64,000 nt of DNA from Rhodococcus sp. SMB37 (GTDB lineage: Bacteria > Actinomycetota > Actinomycetes > Mycobacteriales > Mycobacteriaceae), in assembly GCF_004345605.1 (NCBI RefSeq), contig NZ_SLVY01000001.1:496001-560000 (forward strand), in the 5' to 3' direction. The notes under the pieces are model-generated. The model was given only the letters and a program-made list of their open reading frames with translations. It was not told where the DNA came from and did no database searches. Of this stretch, positions 27,582 through 35,578 are shown piece by piece (the stretch's first letter is position 1; every line of letters begins with the position of its first letter). The position numbers and the translations under genes are program-made.

Positions 27582-29573
27582 TCACCCGAGAACCTCCGGC
27601 AGCTCGATCGGCGCGCCGAGGACGTGTTCGGACAAGAATGCCTCGACGGCCTGATACCAGATCTTGGTGTGCTGTGGGCTGAGCACCCAGTGGTTCTCGT
27701 TCGGGAAGTAGAGGAAGCGGTGGGCGGTGGTGCCGTCGTCCTCCGCGGGCAAACCGGATTCGTTGAGCAACTCGTACCAGAGGCGCAGTGCTTCCCCAAT
27801 GGGCACACGATAATCCTTGTCGCCGTGGATGACGAGCATCGGCGTGACGATGTCGGCGACATACAGATGCGGCGAGTTCTCGACGGCCATCTCGGGTGTC
27901 ATCTCCCGCTGCCAATACCACGCAACGTCGGTGGTGGGGACGAACTGATCGAGAGCCCACAGGCTCGCGTGCGTGACGATCGCCCGGAAGCGGTCGGTGT
28001 GCCCTGCGACCCAGTTGGCCATGTACCCACCGAAAGATCCACCCATCGCAGCGGTCCGCTCGGCATCGATGTCCGGGCGGGACTCAGCAGCGTCGGTGAT
28101 CGCCATGAGGTCGGTATACGGCTCCCTTCCCCATCGGCCCCAGCCGCGGCGGATGAAATCGTCGCCATATCCGGTCGACAACGCCGGGTCGGGTAGCAGG
28201 ACCGCGTAGCCGCGCGCAACCAGCAGCCACGGATTCCACCTCCACGACCATGTATTCCAGCTGCTCAGCGGACCGCCGTGGATCCACAGCAGCAGCGGTG
28301 CCGGGGTATCCGTCGTCGCGGTGTCCGGGAGAGCGAGCCAGCCTCGGACAGGAGTGCCGTCGTCGGCCGTGGCGGTGACGTCGACCAGATGTCCCGGCAG
28401 ATCCGGTAGCAGCGCGGGCGCGCGGAGCGGTGTCACCGTTCCGGCGTCGGGGCCGGTCAACGCGACACGCACAGGGTGCGGCGGCGCCGCGCACGATGCG
28501 CGAAGTGCATACAGCGCGGAGCCGTCGGGGGCGACGGACACGTCGGTGTATACGGCGTCGTCGACTGTGAGCCGCTCGGGATGGCCGGTTCCTGGCCGCT
28601 GCACGAAGATCGGGCCGCGGCCGTGCTCGTCTGCCGTGAGTACGAGGCCTGTGCTGTCGGGCAGCCACGCGATGGACATGGGTCGACGGTCCCAGTCGGG
28701 AACTTCGACGGTGGTGGTTCCGCGGGCGATGTCGAGTACACGCAGAGTGATCCGCGGCGGCGTGTCCGAATCGCTCAGCGCTTCGTGTAGATACGCGAGC
28801 CTGCTTCCGTCCGGCGACAGCATCGGATGGGTCGCGTCGCCTGTCTCGTCGTCCACCAGCGGCGTGCGTAGTCCGGTGGTCAGGTCGATCCGCACGAGTG
28901 TCGTGCGCCGCGAAGCTAGCGGCCCGGCCACGACCCAGGTCGACGCGGCGAACGTGCCGTCCGCAGCGACGTCGAGGTGCACGTTGCGCAGCGAGCTGCG
29001 GACGCCCGGTGTCAGGTCGGTGGGCTCTCCGTCGGCTCCGATGGTGAGCAGGTGTGGGCGGTCCGGGCCGAGGTCGTGGTCCCAGTACCGGACCGGGTAT
29101 CCGGTGTGCATCACGGCCGAAACTCCGAGGTCCTTGCGTGTGGCACGGACGCGTTCGTCGTCGGTGTCGCTGTGGCCGAGCACGTTCGCGGCGAGCACGA
29201 TCCGGTCTGCATGGGAGGCGGAATGCACTCCTGCAACACCACCTTTTCGAGCGACCACCTGCTCGGCTTCACCACCGGCGGCAGGAAGGCGCCACAGCGT
29301 CGCCGGCTCGTCGTCTCCTCCCCGGACCGCGGTGAAGAGGACATCGCCGGTGGCACTGAACGCGGGGTTCGACTCCCCCTTCGGACCATGAGTCAGCCGG
29401 CGTGCTGGTTCGCCGCCCGAGGGGTCGATATCCCATAGTGCACCGACGAACGACGTGGCCGTGTCGTCGAGGGTCGATTGCGCGAGAACCAGCCGGGCGC
29501 CATCGGGCGACATCACAAGCCTCGTGGCACGCGGTAGCGCAAGGTAGTCGTCGAGGTCGTCGAAGGCCGTCAT
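27582..29573 (-). CDS. S9 family prolyl oligopeptidase-like serine peptidase
   Basis: A 663-residue S9-type peptidase. The first 400 residues form a beta-propeller (repeated strands such as NPAFSATGDVLFTAVRGGD), and the C-terminal alpha/beta-hydrolase carries the catalytic Ser513 in GGSFGGYMANW, Asp near 585-587 in HGDKDYRVP and His628 in NENHWVL. It cleaves short peptides, perhaps acyl-aminoacyl type. No signal peptide is seen. The ATG at 29573 starts at the propeller; the open frame reaches 55 codons further upstream without a better start. It is 61 bases from valS, in the same direction. Confidence 0.9.
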   Translation of the reverse strand: MTAFDDLDDYLALPRATRLVMSPDGARLVLAQSTLDDTATSFVGALWDIDPSGGEPARRLTHGPKGESNPAFSATGDVLFTAVRGGDDEPATLWRLPAAGGEAEQVVARKGGVAGVHSASHADRIVLAANVLGHSDTDDERVRATRKDLGVSAVMHTGYPVRYWDHDLGPDRPHLLTIGADGEPTDLTPGVRSSLRNVHLDVAADGTFAASTWVVAGPLASRRTTLVRIDLTTGLRTPLVDDETGDATHPMLSPDGSRLAYLHEALSDSDTPPRITLRVLDIARGTTTVEVPDWDRRPMSIAWLPDSTGLVLTADEHGRGPIFVQRPGTGHPERLTVDDAVYTDVSVAPDGSALYALRASCAAPPHPVRVALTGPDAGTVTPLRAPALLPDLPGHLVDVTATADDGTPVRGWLALPDTATTDTPAPLLLWIHGGPLSSWNTWSWRWNPWLLVARGYAVLLPDPALSTGYGDDFIRRGWGRWGREPYTDLMAITDAAESRPDIDAERTAAMGGSFGGYMANWVAGHTDRFRAIVTHASLWALDQFVPTTDVAWYWQREMTPEMAVENSPHLYVADIVTPMLVIHGDKDYRVPIGEALRLWYELLNESGLPAEDDGTTAHRFLYFPNENHWVLSPQHTKIWYQAVEAFLSEHVLGAPIELPEVLG

Positions 29574-29724
29574 GCCCAGAACCTTAGAGCGCGGCCGGGA
29601 ACTCCGGCACGCGTCACGCCGTTCGATCGAGTCGGCCGAGATGGCGACCATCGTGACGATGGGCAGATTCGCAGTCGGGTTACCGTGAAGGGAAAGCTGG
29701 ACAAGCACCCAGTAAGGAGATCTC

Positions 29725-30024
29725 ATGGCCCTGAACAAGACCGCCGTGTCCGCCCTCGCCGCAGGCGGACTCGTCGGCGGCTACGCCGTCGCACGCCGGA
29801 CCGGTAACCGTCCGCTCGGGGGCGCTGTGCTGGGCGTCGTCGGCGCCGTATGTGGGACGCATTGGGCACGCACGAGCGGTCCCGCCCGCACGGCGGTGCT
29901 CGTCGCCACCTACGTGGGCGCGTTCGGCGCGTCGCATCCCTTGGCGAAGCAGATCGGTGCCTGGCCGGCGGTCGGCGTCGTCGCCGCAGGCACCGCAGTG
30001 GCGTCTCAGCTCGTCAGCAGGTGA
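29725..30024 (+). CDS. small Ala/Gly-rich membrane protein, unknown function
   Basis: A 99-residue hydrophobic protein, preceded by an AAGGAG ribosome-binding site at 29714. Three weakly hydrophobic Ala/Gly/Val segments (about residues 8-22, 30-43 and 57-95) suggest membrane insertion. Two HWART/HPLAKQ turns are the only polar parts. No family is recognised. It faces the S9 peptidase divergently and lies 127 bases before the pdxK-like gene. Confidence 0.75.
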   Translation: MALNKTAVSALAAGGLVGGYAVARRTGNRPLGGAVLGVVGAVCGTHWARTSGPARTAVLVATYVGAFGASHPLAKQIGAWPAVGVVAAGTAVASQLVSR

Positions 30025-30151
30025 CACCCAGGGATACGCTTCGGACGCTCTGAGTGACGCGATCAGCGGGAGTCCGGCCGCCGGTTGTAACCTGGTCGGT
30101 CGACGAAACAGTTCGGGTTTCGTCTCCCCGATATCGAACGGAGAACGTACA

Positions 30152-30943
30152 GTGGTCGATCTCGCATATACCATCGCCGGGTCGGAAGCGACCGGCGGCG
30201 CAGGCCTGCAGGTCGATCTCAAGACGTTCCAGCAGCTCGGGGTGTACGGCGTCGGCACGACGACGTGCATCGTCTCGTTCGATCCGAAGAACAACTGGGG
30301 TCACCGCTTCTTCCCGGTGCCGGCCGAGGTCATCGCCGATCAGATCGAGGCCGCCACGTCCGCGCACAACCTGGACGTCGTGAAGATCGGAATGCTGGGC
30401 ACGCCTGCGACCATCGACGTCGTCGCGGACGGGCTGGGCAAATCCTCCTGGCGGCACGTGGTGCTCGATCCGGTTCTGATCTGCAAGGGTCAGGAACCCG
30501 GCGCAGCCCTCGACACCGACAACGCATTGCGTCGACATATCCTGCCCCATGCGACGGTGATCACCCCCAACCTGTTCGAAGCTCAGACGCTGTCGGGTAT
30601 GGACGCCATCGAGTCGATCGAAGACCTGACCGAGGCGGCTCGCCGTATCCACGATCTCGGCCCGAAGTACGTGGTGGCGAAGGGCGGCGTGGAGTTGCCC
30701 GGTGACGAAGCGGTCGATGTGTTGTTCGACGGCGAGAACGTCACACTCCTGACCGCGCCGAAGGTCGGCAACGAACGCGTGTCCGGCGCCGGCTGCACGC
30801 TGGCAGCCGCTATCACCGCGGAACTCGCGAAGGGCACCGAGGTCTCCGAAGCCGTCAAGGCCGCAAAGGATTTCGTCACGAATGGCATCAAGGGTCGCGT
30901 CTCGGCGCACACCCCGTTCGACACGGTTTGGCAAGGCGCGTAG
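30152..30943 (+). CDS. pyridoxal/pyridoxamine or hydroxymethylpyrimidine kinase (PfkB-like)
   Basis: A 263-residue ribokinase-fold kinase of the ThiD/PdxK group, phosphorylating a B6 vitamer or hydroxymethylpyrimidine. TIAGSEATGGAGLQVDLKTF (residues 7-26) is the substrate-site start, VVKIGMLGTP near 75, VLDPVLICK near 105 and TPNLFEAQTLSG near 136 are family marks, and the ATP anion hole and catalytic Asp lie in NERVSGAGCTLAAAI near 207-221. Bacillus-type PdxK and ThiD share these motifs, so the substrate is not certain. GTG start with a GGAGA ribosome-binding site. Its last 41 bases recur at 33786-33826. Confidence 0.88.
   Translation: MVDLAYTIAGSEATGGAGLQVDLKTFQQLGVYGVGTTTCIVSFDPKNNWGHRFFPVPAEVIADQIEAATSAHNLDVVKIGMLGTPATIDVVADGLGKSSWRHVVLDPVLICKGQEPGAALDTDNALRRHILPHATVITPNLFEAQTLSGMDAIESIEDLTEAARRIHDLGPKYVVAKGGVELPGDEAVDVLFDGENVTLLTAPKVGNERVSGAGCTLAAAITAELAKGTEVSEAVKAAKDFVTNGIKGRVSAHTPFDTVWQGA
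30902..30942 (+). repeat. direct repeat copy 1, at the 3' end of the pdxK-like gene
   Basis: These 41 bases (beginning TCGGCGCACACC and ending GGCAAGGCGCGTA) match 33786-33826 at 39 positions; only 30928-30929 differ. The two copies bracket the type VII-secretion-style genes, like attachment-site duplications at an insertion. Confidence 0.8.
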
Positions 30944-30955
30944 CCGCACCCGTGC

Positions 30956-30987
30956 GTGCTTTTGGTAGCCCCTGCTACCAGAAGCAC
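30956..30987 (+). terminator. hairpin after pdxK-like gene
   Basis: GTGCTTTTGGTAGC at 30956-30969 pairs with GCTACCAGAAGCAC at 30974-30987 (13 of 14 pairs, plus one G-T) around a CCCT loop, 12 bases after the stop codon. No T-run follows. Confidence 0.6.
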
Positions 30988-31102
30988 ACACCGAAGTATC
31001 GCGTCACGCTGCCGGGTCGGGAACCGATCTTGCTATTGTCGGCGTCGACGTGTTCGGCCTGGGGGGTCGAGCATTTGCTGACACGATCGTGGGGGGATCG
31101 TC

Positions 31103-31420
31103 GTGACCGACGCACCACCGGCGCTGCCGCCGTATCTGTATCTTCCGTGCGCCCAGGCGGTTTCCGACCCGGCTGATGCCGTCGTCGATCTGAGATACCT
31201 CAGCGACGGTCGCATGGCCTTGCTCGCCTACACGGCCCTCGATCGTCTGGCGTCCTGCTGCGGCGACATGCAACCCTGGCTTGTCGTTCCCGCGCAGTTA
31301 CTCCCACGACTGCGCGAGGTGTACTCGTGGGACGTGCTCGTGCTCGACATGGAGATCCCCGAGCACGAACGCCGGGGCGCGTACCACAACGGGAACACAC
31401 CGACGCAGCAGCCCACGCGA
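31103..31420 (+). CDS. SAV_915-like small protein, end not defined
   Basis: A frame starting at GTG 31103 behind GGGGGG encodes about 100 residues that look like the small SAV_915-type actinobacterial proteins: PYLYLPCAQAV, VVDLRYLSDGRMALLAYTAL, SCCGDMQPWLVVPA and VLVLDMEIPEHER. Function unknown. Beyond about residue 105 the frame has no stop and runs on as a shadow of the next genes until 32323, so the natural end seems to have been lost. The end given is the approximate limit of plausible coding before the EspC-like gene. Confidence 0.5.
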
Positions 31421-31425
31421 TTACG

Positions 31426-31710
31426 TTGTACGTCGATCCCGACGAACTCGACCGTGCCGCAGAGCGATACGAAACATCCGCCTATGCTGCAGCCGACATC
31501 GGTCGACATCTCCCCGATTCGGTGCGCGCAGGTGCCGCAACAGGCGCACTCACCGGAATCCTCGCGCAGGTGGCCGCCGACCTCACCGGTCTCGTCGCGA
31601 CACTCGGTTCGAGTGGGATGGTTCTCGGCGGATGCGCGGCCGCATACCGCCGAACCGACGACGACACTGCTACGTACCTCGTGGCCCGCCTGTCCGACAT
31701 GGACGAGTGA
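31426..31710 (+). CDS. EspC-like type VII secretion target protein
   Basis: About 94 residues, resembling the ESX-1 EspC/DUF2580 group: YVDPDELDRAAERYETSAY at the start, a helical hairpin with LTGILAQVAADLTGLVATLG, and an acidic end in RLSDMDE. Such proteins are small helical substrates or partners of type VII secretion systems. No canonical start exists: TTG 31426 gives the family-like N-terminus but has no ribosome-binding site, while GTG 31327 has a GAGGTG site but adds 33 unrelated residues. The next gene starts five bases after its stop. Confidence 0.55.
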   Translation: MYVDPDELDRAAERYETSAYAAADIGRHLPDSVRAGAATGALTGILAQVAADLTGLVATLGSSGMVLGGCAAAYRRTDDDTATYLVARLSDMDE

Positions 31711-31714
31711 TCCG

Positions 31715-32652
31715 ATGCCGATCGACACATTCATCGACGGCGATCCCGCAGACATCTCCCGGATCGGAGATTGGATCCGCCGAAGTCTTGCGGCCGCTGT
31801 CGAGGGCACAGGGGACAACGCAACCGCCGCCTTGGCTTCGGTGCTCGCCGATATGGCGGAGCTCTGTGATCGAGCCGCGGCCTCTGGATTGTCCGTGGTG
31901 TGCAACACCATTGCCGATCCCGCTCCCGATTCGGACGAGACCGTCCTCCGCGCGTACAACGACGCCGCAGCCGCGGCGCAGGACATTCACGCGCGCTGGG
32001 CGCGTGAGGTGGCCGCAGTCGCCAACCGATGGGCGGGTGAAGTGTGGGCTGCGTCGTTCACCACCAGTACCGGGCTCGACTACCTGACCGCAGAATTGAA
32101 GAAGACGGTGCAAGGTCTCGCAGAATACGCCGAGGGCCTCACGCGGCAATCTCTGCAGTCGATGCAGTTTGTACCCGACCTACCTGACGGGACGCCGTAC
32201 GACGAGGTGCGGCGGCTCTACGGGCAGCTCAGGGCACCGCCGACGATCTCGCCGCAACGACTACACGCCACGCACAGCTGGCGGACGTTCCGGGGCGGAT
32301 GGCTGTCGGCGTGGGAGCGCTGAGCCTGGTCGCCGGTGTCGGTGTCGACTACAACGGCGGTGGAGAATCACTCGAACAAGCCGTGGTCTCCAACTCCGCC
32401 GGCCTCGCGACTTCGATTGCCGCTGGAGCACTGATCGGATCAGCGTTTCCCGGGCTCGGCACCCTCGGCGGCGCGCTGGCCGGGACAGTGGTCGGCATCT
32501 TCGCCTCAGGCGGGGTCGACCATCTCTACGAAGACTCCTCGGCTGGCATCATGAGCACACTCGACGCCGGCGGCAGCGAATTGGTCGAAGCCGCACTCTC
32601 CCTCAAAGATCTCGGGGTCGCGGTCAACTCGCCGCGGCCACCGCAGTCCTGA
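31715..32652 (+). pseudogene. type VII-secretion-style effector/partner, frameshifted
   Basis: ATG 31715 opens a helical, alanine-rich protein (about 170 residues, with DAAAAAQDIHARWAREVAAV and LKKTVQGLAEYAEGL) that ends DEVRRLYGQLR. At 32230-32235 the frame is lost; the natural continuation, GTADDLAATTRHAQLAD, then a glycine-zipper segment (about 32350-32530, AGALIGSAFPGLGTLGGAL and AGTVVGIFASGG), runs in the -1 frame to 32652. A single extra G in the run AGGGCACC would restore one protein of about 312 residues. The architecture is like secreted WXG-type effectors with a membrane-active Gly-rich middle, but there is no recognisable toxin domain. Confidence 0.6.
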
Positions 32653-32654
32653 TC

Positions 32655-33248
32655 ATGATGGTGAATCTCGGATTCGGTCCTGGACCCCACCCGTTTGCCT
32701 CAGGTTGGACACTGATGATCGTCATCGTCTCGGGCTGGCAGGTGGGAGTCGTTGCCCTGATGGCGCTTCATCGTATCTGTCCCGGCTACATCGCCATTCG
32801 ACATGACGGGATTCGGATACGGGGCTACGTCAACGATGCGTGGGTGCCCTGGGACAGCGTCAGTCAATACTTGTTCAACAGCGACAGCCTGTTCGCGAGG
32901 GTCCACATCGGACCCGAGCACCGAGTGGTCATCTCCTCCCGCGTGCCGCGCCTGTGGATGAACATCGACAAGCGCCACACCTTTCATGCTCACCCGTCAC
33001 GGCCACGCAAGCCCATCATCACCGTCAGCACCGATCGTCGCCGCTACCGTATTGCTCCTGAAATCATCGACGCAGCCCTCAACCGGTACACCGAAAACCC
33101 CACAGCCCGCGAGGAACTGCGCGACGCCGCGGCCATCGCACGCACCGTCGATGCCCTTCGCTCCCACGCGCCCAAGACATGGTGGCGATCCCAGACACAA
33201 CCCGTACCCCTCCCCACTCTCACGGTAGATCCCCACCAACTGTCATGA
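32655..33248 (+). CDS. membrane protein with PH-like domain, unknown
   Basis: A 197-residue protein starting two bases after the previous stop (ATG 32655; ATG 32658 and GTG 32661 are alternatives). It has a hydrophobic N-terminal half (MMVNLGFG, then LMIVIVSGWQVGVVALMAL at about residues 19-37) and a soluble part with GYIAIRHDGIRIRGYVND and VPWDSVSQYLF, reminiscent of bacterial PH-type domains. The frame stays open upstream, and AAATAVLI just before the ATG looks like more membrane helix, so the true start may be lost. Context: last gene of the type VII-style group. Confidence 0.55.
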   Translation: MMVNLGFGPGPHPFASGWTLMIVIVSGWQVGVVALMALHRICPGYIAIRHDGIRIRGYVNDAWVPWDSVSQYLFNSDSLFARVHIGPEHRVVISSRVPRLWMNIDKRHTFHAHPSRPRKPIITVSTDRRRYRIAPEIIDAALNRYTENPTAREELRDAAAIARTVDALRSHAPKTWWRSQTQPVPLPTLTVDPHQLS

Positions 33249-33536
33249 CCAGGCCATACCCCCACGGTCACAGACTCGCTGGTGCCCACGGCATCTGAAT
33301 TCCGACTCCTCTCGAGCATCCGTGATGAGGCTCGCCGGATATCTCACCCCGATCGGCTGACCGCTCGGCAATCTGTTCGCCAGCGCCCTCAGCGAACCCG
33401 AACATCGAATGGTTTCCGGGTTGCCCCCGAAATCGCATTGGAGCAGGAGCGACGCACCCACCACAGATCGGCCCTCTGGTTCGGTTGCGCGGTCAACACT
33501 GGCTGCCTCGATACGATCCGAAGAGCTCAGGTGGAG

Positions 33537-33725
33537 GGGCTTGCGCGCAATCACAATGCCGAAGCTTGTCCATCGACCCGCATCGACGCGCCGAGTCGTC
33601 GGGTCGCCGTCGGGCTCGGCTTCGGCGAAGGGGTCATGACGCGCGACTTCGTCCCACCATTCGGTGGCATCGGGAGCATACTCCGCGTGGACTATTTCGA
33701 ACCCCGCCGCAGCGACGGCAGCGCG
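33537..33725 (-). pseudogene. SAM-dependent methyltransferase C-terminal remnant
   Basis: The minus strand from about 33725 to 33537 encodes a typical methyltransferase tail: AVAAAGFEIVHAEYAP, then EWWDEVARHDPFAEAE, then GRWTSFGIVIARKP. The expected stop after ARKP is missing and the frame runs on without recognisable content. The N-terminal SAM-binding domain is absent because the sequence abuts the kinase 3' fragment. The preceding 33249-33536 shows no gene, repeat or RNA I can support. Confidence 0.6.
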
Positions 33726-33827
33726 GTGACCGAGGCAGTGAAGACGGCCGAAGAGTCCGTGACCGCAGGCATCAAGGCTCAGGTATCGGCGCACACCCCG
33801 TTCGACACGGTGCGGCAAGGCGCGTAA
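33720..33827 (+). pseudogene. 3' fragment of a second pdxK/thiD-like kinase gene
   Basis: The last 35 codons before TAA at 33825 read AVTEAVKTAEESVTAGIKAQ and VSAHTPFDTVRQGA, aligned end-to-end with the C-terminus of the intact kinase (EVSEAVKAAKDFVTNGIKGR, VSAHTPFDTVWQGA). No more of the kinase is present upstream; instead the opposite strand carries a methyltransferase tail. Amino-acid differences outside the last 41 bases suggest a diverged homologous copy and not a recent duplication. Confidence 0.75.
33786..33826 (+). repeat. direct repeat copy 2, in the kinase 3' fragment
   Basis: This is the second copy of the 41-base repeat, matching 30902-30942 at 39 positions, with differences at 33812-33813. 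Downstream sequence no longer matches. Confidence 0.8.
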
Positions 33828-33856
33828 CACCTTTCGAATCGGAATCGCGAAAACCG

Positions 33857-33883
33857 GACCCGCGGGCGGGAAGAGCGCGGGTC
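33857..33883 (-). terminator. hairpin after DUF302 gene
   Basis: GACCCGCG at 33857-33864 pairs perfectly with CGCGGGTC at 33876-33883 (11-base loop), about 30 bases past the DUF302 stop. It probably ends that minus-strand transcript and separates it from the plus-strand fragments. Confidence 0.5.
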
Positions 33884-33911
33884 GAGCTCCGATCGCCAGC
33901 AGCAGGAGTTG

Positions 33912-34331
33912 TCAGTTCGACTCGTCGCTCGACAACGAGTCGATCGCCGACTGCAACGCGGCGGTGGCGGCCTCCGCCACCTCACGGAGCCCCTCCTCAT
34001 CGGCGAACTGCATCATCAACTGCGGATTCATCGCATCGATCACGACGGCTTCGGGGTCGGTGCGGTCGCGGCGGACCACGACATTACAGGGCAACAGCAA
34101 CCCGATTTGCGGATCCGCGGTGACTGCCCGGTGCGCAAGCGGCGGATTACAGGCGCCGAGGATGATGTAGTCCTCCAGGTCCGCGTCGAGCTTCGACTTC
34201 AAGGTCGCTTGCATATCGATCTCGGTGAGAACGCCGAAACCTTGTTCGGACAGTGCTTTACGAGTGCGCTCTACAGCTTCGGCAAGCGGCGCGCGAAGTG
34301 TCGTCGACAGTGCAAGATCCATGTTCGTCAT
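33912..34331 (-). CDS. DUF302 domain-containing protein
   Basis: A 139-residue DUF302 protein: an alpha/beta fold with EQGFGVLTEIDMQATLKSKL (about 29-48), LGACNPPLAHRAV near 58 and LLLPCNVVVRRD near 78; the two cysteines lie at the positions conserved in the family. The function is unknown, but DUF302 genes often accompany rhodaneses and persulfide enzymes, as here. ATG 34331 or 34322 may start it. It is 27 bases downstream of the CstR-like regulator, so it is the second gene of that minus-strand unit. Confidence 0.85.
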   Translation of the reverse strand: MTNMDLALSTTLRAPLAEAVERTRKALSEQGFGVLTEIDMQATLKSKLDADLEDYIILGACNPPLAHRAVTADPQIGLLLPCNVVVRRDRTDPEAVVIDAMNPQLMMQFADEEGLREVAEAATAALQSAIDSLSSDESN

Positions 34332-34358
34332 CCTTCCTCGGCATGACCGACCGGCGTC

Positions 34359-34675
<317 letters not shown>

Positions 34676-34697
34676 TTTGCGAGGGTGTGTCGATGTT

Positions 34698-35576
34698 TCA
34701 TCCCACCACGGCGTGAGCACCGCGCCGGACCAGCAGCCGCCGAAGCGGACAGAACTCACGGCGGGCGCACGCATACGTGGTGCCGGCTGCAGTGAGAGTA
34801 AGTACCGCGACCGCGACGCCGACGGCCGGATGAATCTCCTGGGCCAAGATCACCGATGACATGAGCAGGACGAACCAGCCGAAGCCCTTGCGCAGGGCAT
34901 CAGGATCCACGATCGAGGTCAATCTGCCGCCCATGACGGTGCCGACAACCGCCGCACCGGTCACCATCGCCGCCAGACGCCAGTCGATCTGCACGGCCGA
35001 CAGATATCCTCCCAGGCCCGCGAACGACTTCATCGCGATGACGATCAGCGAGGTTCCGATCGCGAGAGGCATGGACAGTCCGCCGAGAAGAGCCAGCGCC
35101 GGGACCACGAGGAAGCCACCTCCGGCGCCGACAAGCCCGGTGACCAGACCGACGACCACCCCGTCGAGAAGCACCTTGCCGATCGGCATCGAATGCGATC
35201 CGCCCTCCGCAGTCGACTTGCTCTTGCGACCACGCAGCATTGCCACCGCCGTGGCAACCATCATCACAGCGAACGCGAGGAGCAGCACGGTACCGGGAAC
35301 GAACTGCGAGAGCAGACCGCCCGCGTACGCACCGACCATCCCGGCCAGACCGAAGAAGATACCGGTGCGCCACTGCACGCGACCCGCGCGTGCGTGGGAG
35401 ATCGCACCGACCGCACTGGTCACACCGACGACGAGCAGCGATGTGGCGATGGCCTCCTTGGCATCCATGCCCGCAACATAGGCGAGCAACGGAACTGTGA
35501 GTATCGATCCCCCGCCGCCGAGCAATCCGAGTGTGACGCCGACGAGAACTGCCAGCGCAACGGTCAGCGCGATCAC
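34698..35576 (-). CDS. TauE/SafE family sulfite/sulfur-anion exporter
   Basis: A 292-residue membrane protein of the TauE/SafE/TSUP family (DUF81), predicted to export sulfite or related sulfur anions. Eight or nine helices are visible, with the paired repeats LGLLGGGGSILTVPLLAYVA (about 17-36) and GLVGAGGGFLVVPALALLGG (about 143-162), the family hallmark. The Cys-containing tail (CARREFCPLRRLLVRRG) is cytoplasmic. GTG start, 2 bases after the rhodanese stop, so they are co-transcribed. Sulfite made by the persulfide dioxygenase would be its likely cargo. Confidence 0.88.
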   Translation of the reverse strand: MIALTVALAVLVGVTLGLLGGGGSILTVPLLAYVAGMDAKEAIATSLLVVGVTSAVGAISHARAGRVQWRTGIFFGLAGMVGAYAGGLLSQFVPGTVLLLAFAVMMVATAVAMLRGRKSKSTAEGGSHSMPIGKVLLDGVVVGLVTGLVGAGGGFLVVPALALLGGLSMPLAIGTSLIVIAMKSFAGLGGYLSAVQIDWRLAAMVTGAAVVGTVMGGRLTSIVDPDALRKGFGWFVLLMSSVILAQEIHPAVGVAVAVLTLTAAGTTYACARREFCPLRRLLVRRGAHAVVG

Positions 35577-35578
35577 GA

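Noticed and set aside
31103-32323. One continuous 406-residue protein
   Set aside because: The middle third (31420-31714) is a frame shadow of the EspC-like gene, with no sensible composition; the two ends belong to separate proteins that happen to share a frame.
33282-33720. Plus-strand coding sequence leading into the kinase fragment
   Set aside because: Residues before the last 35 codons have no resemblance to the kinase or any family; the opposite strand carries the methyltransferase tail.
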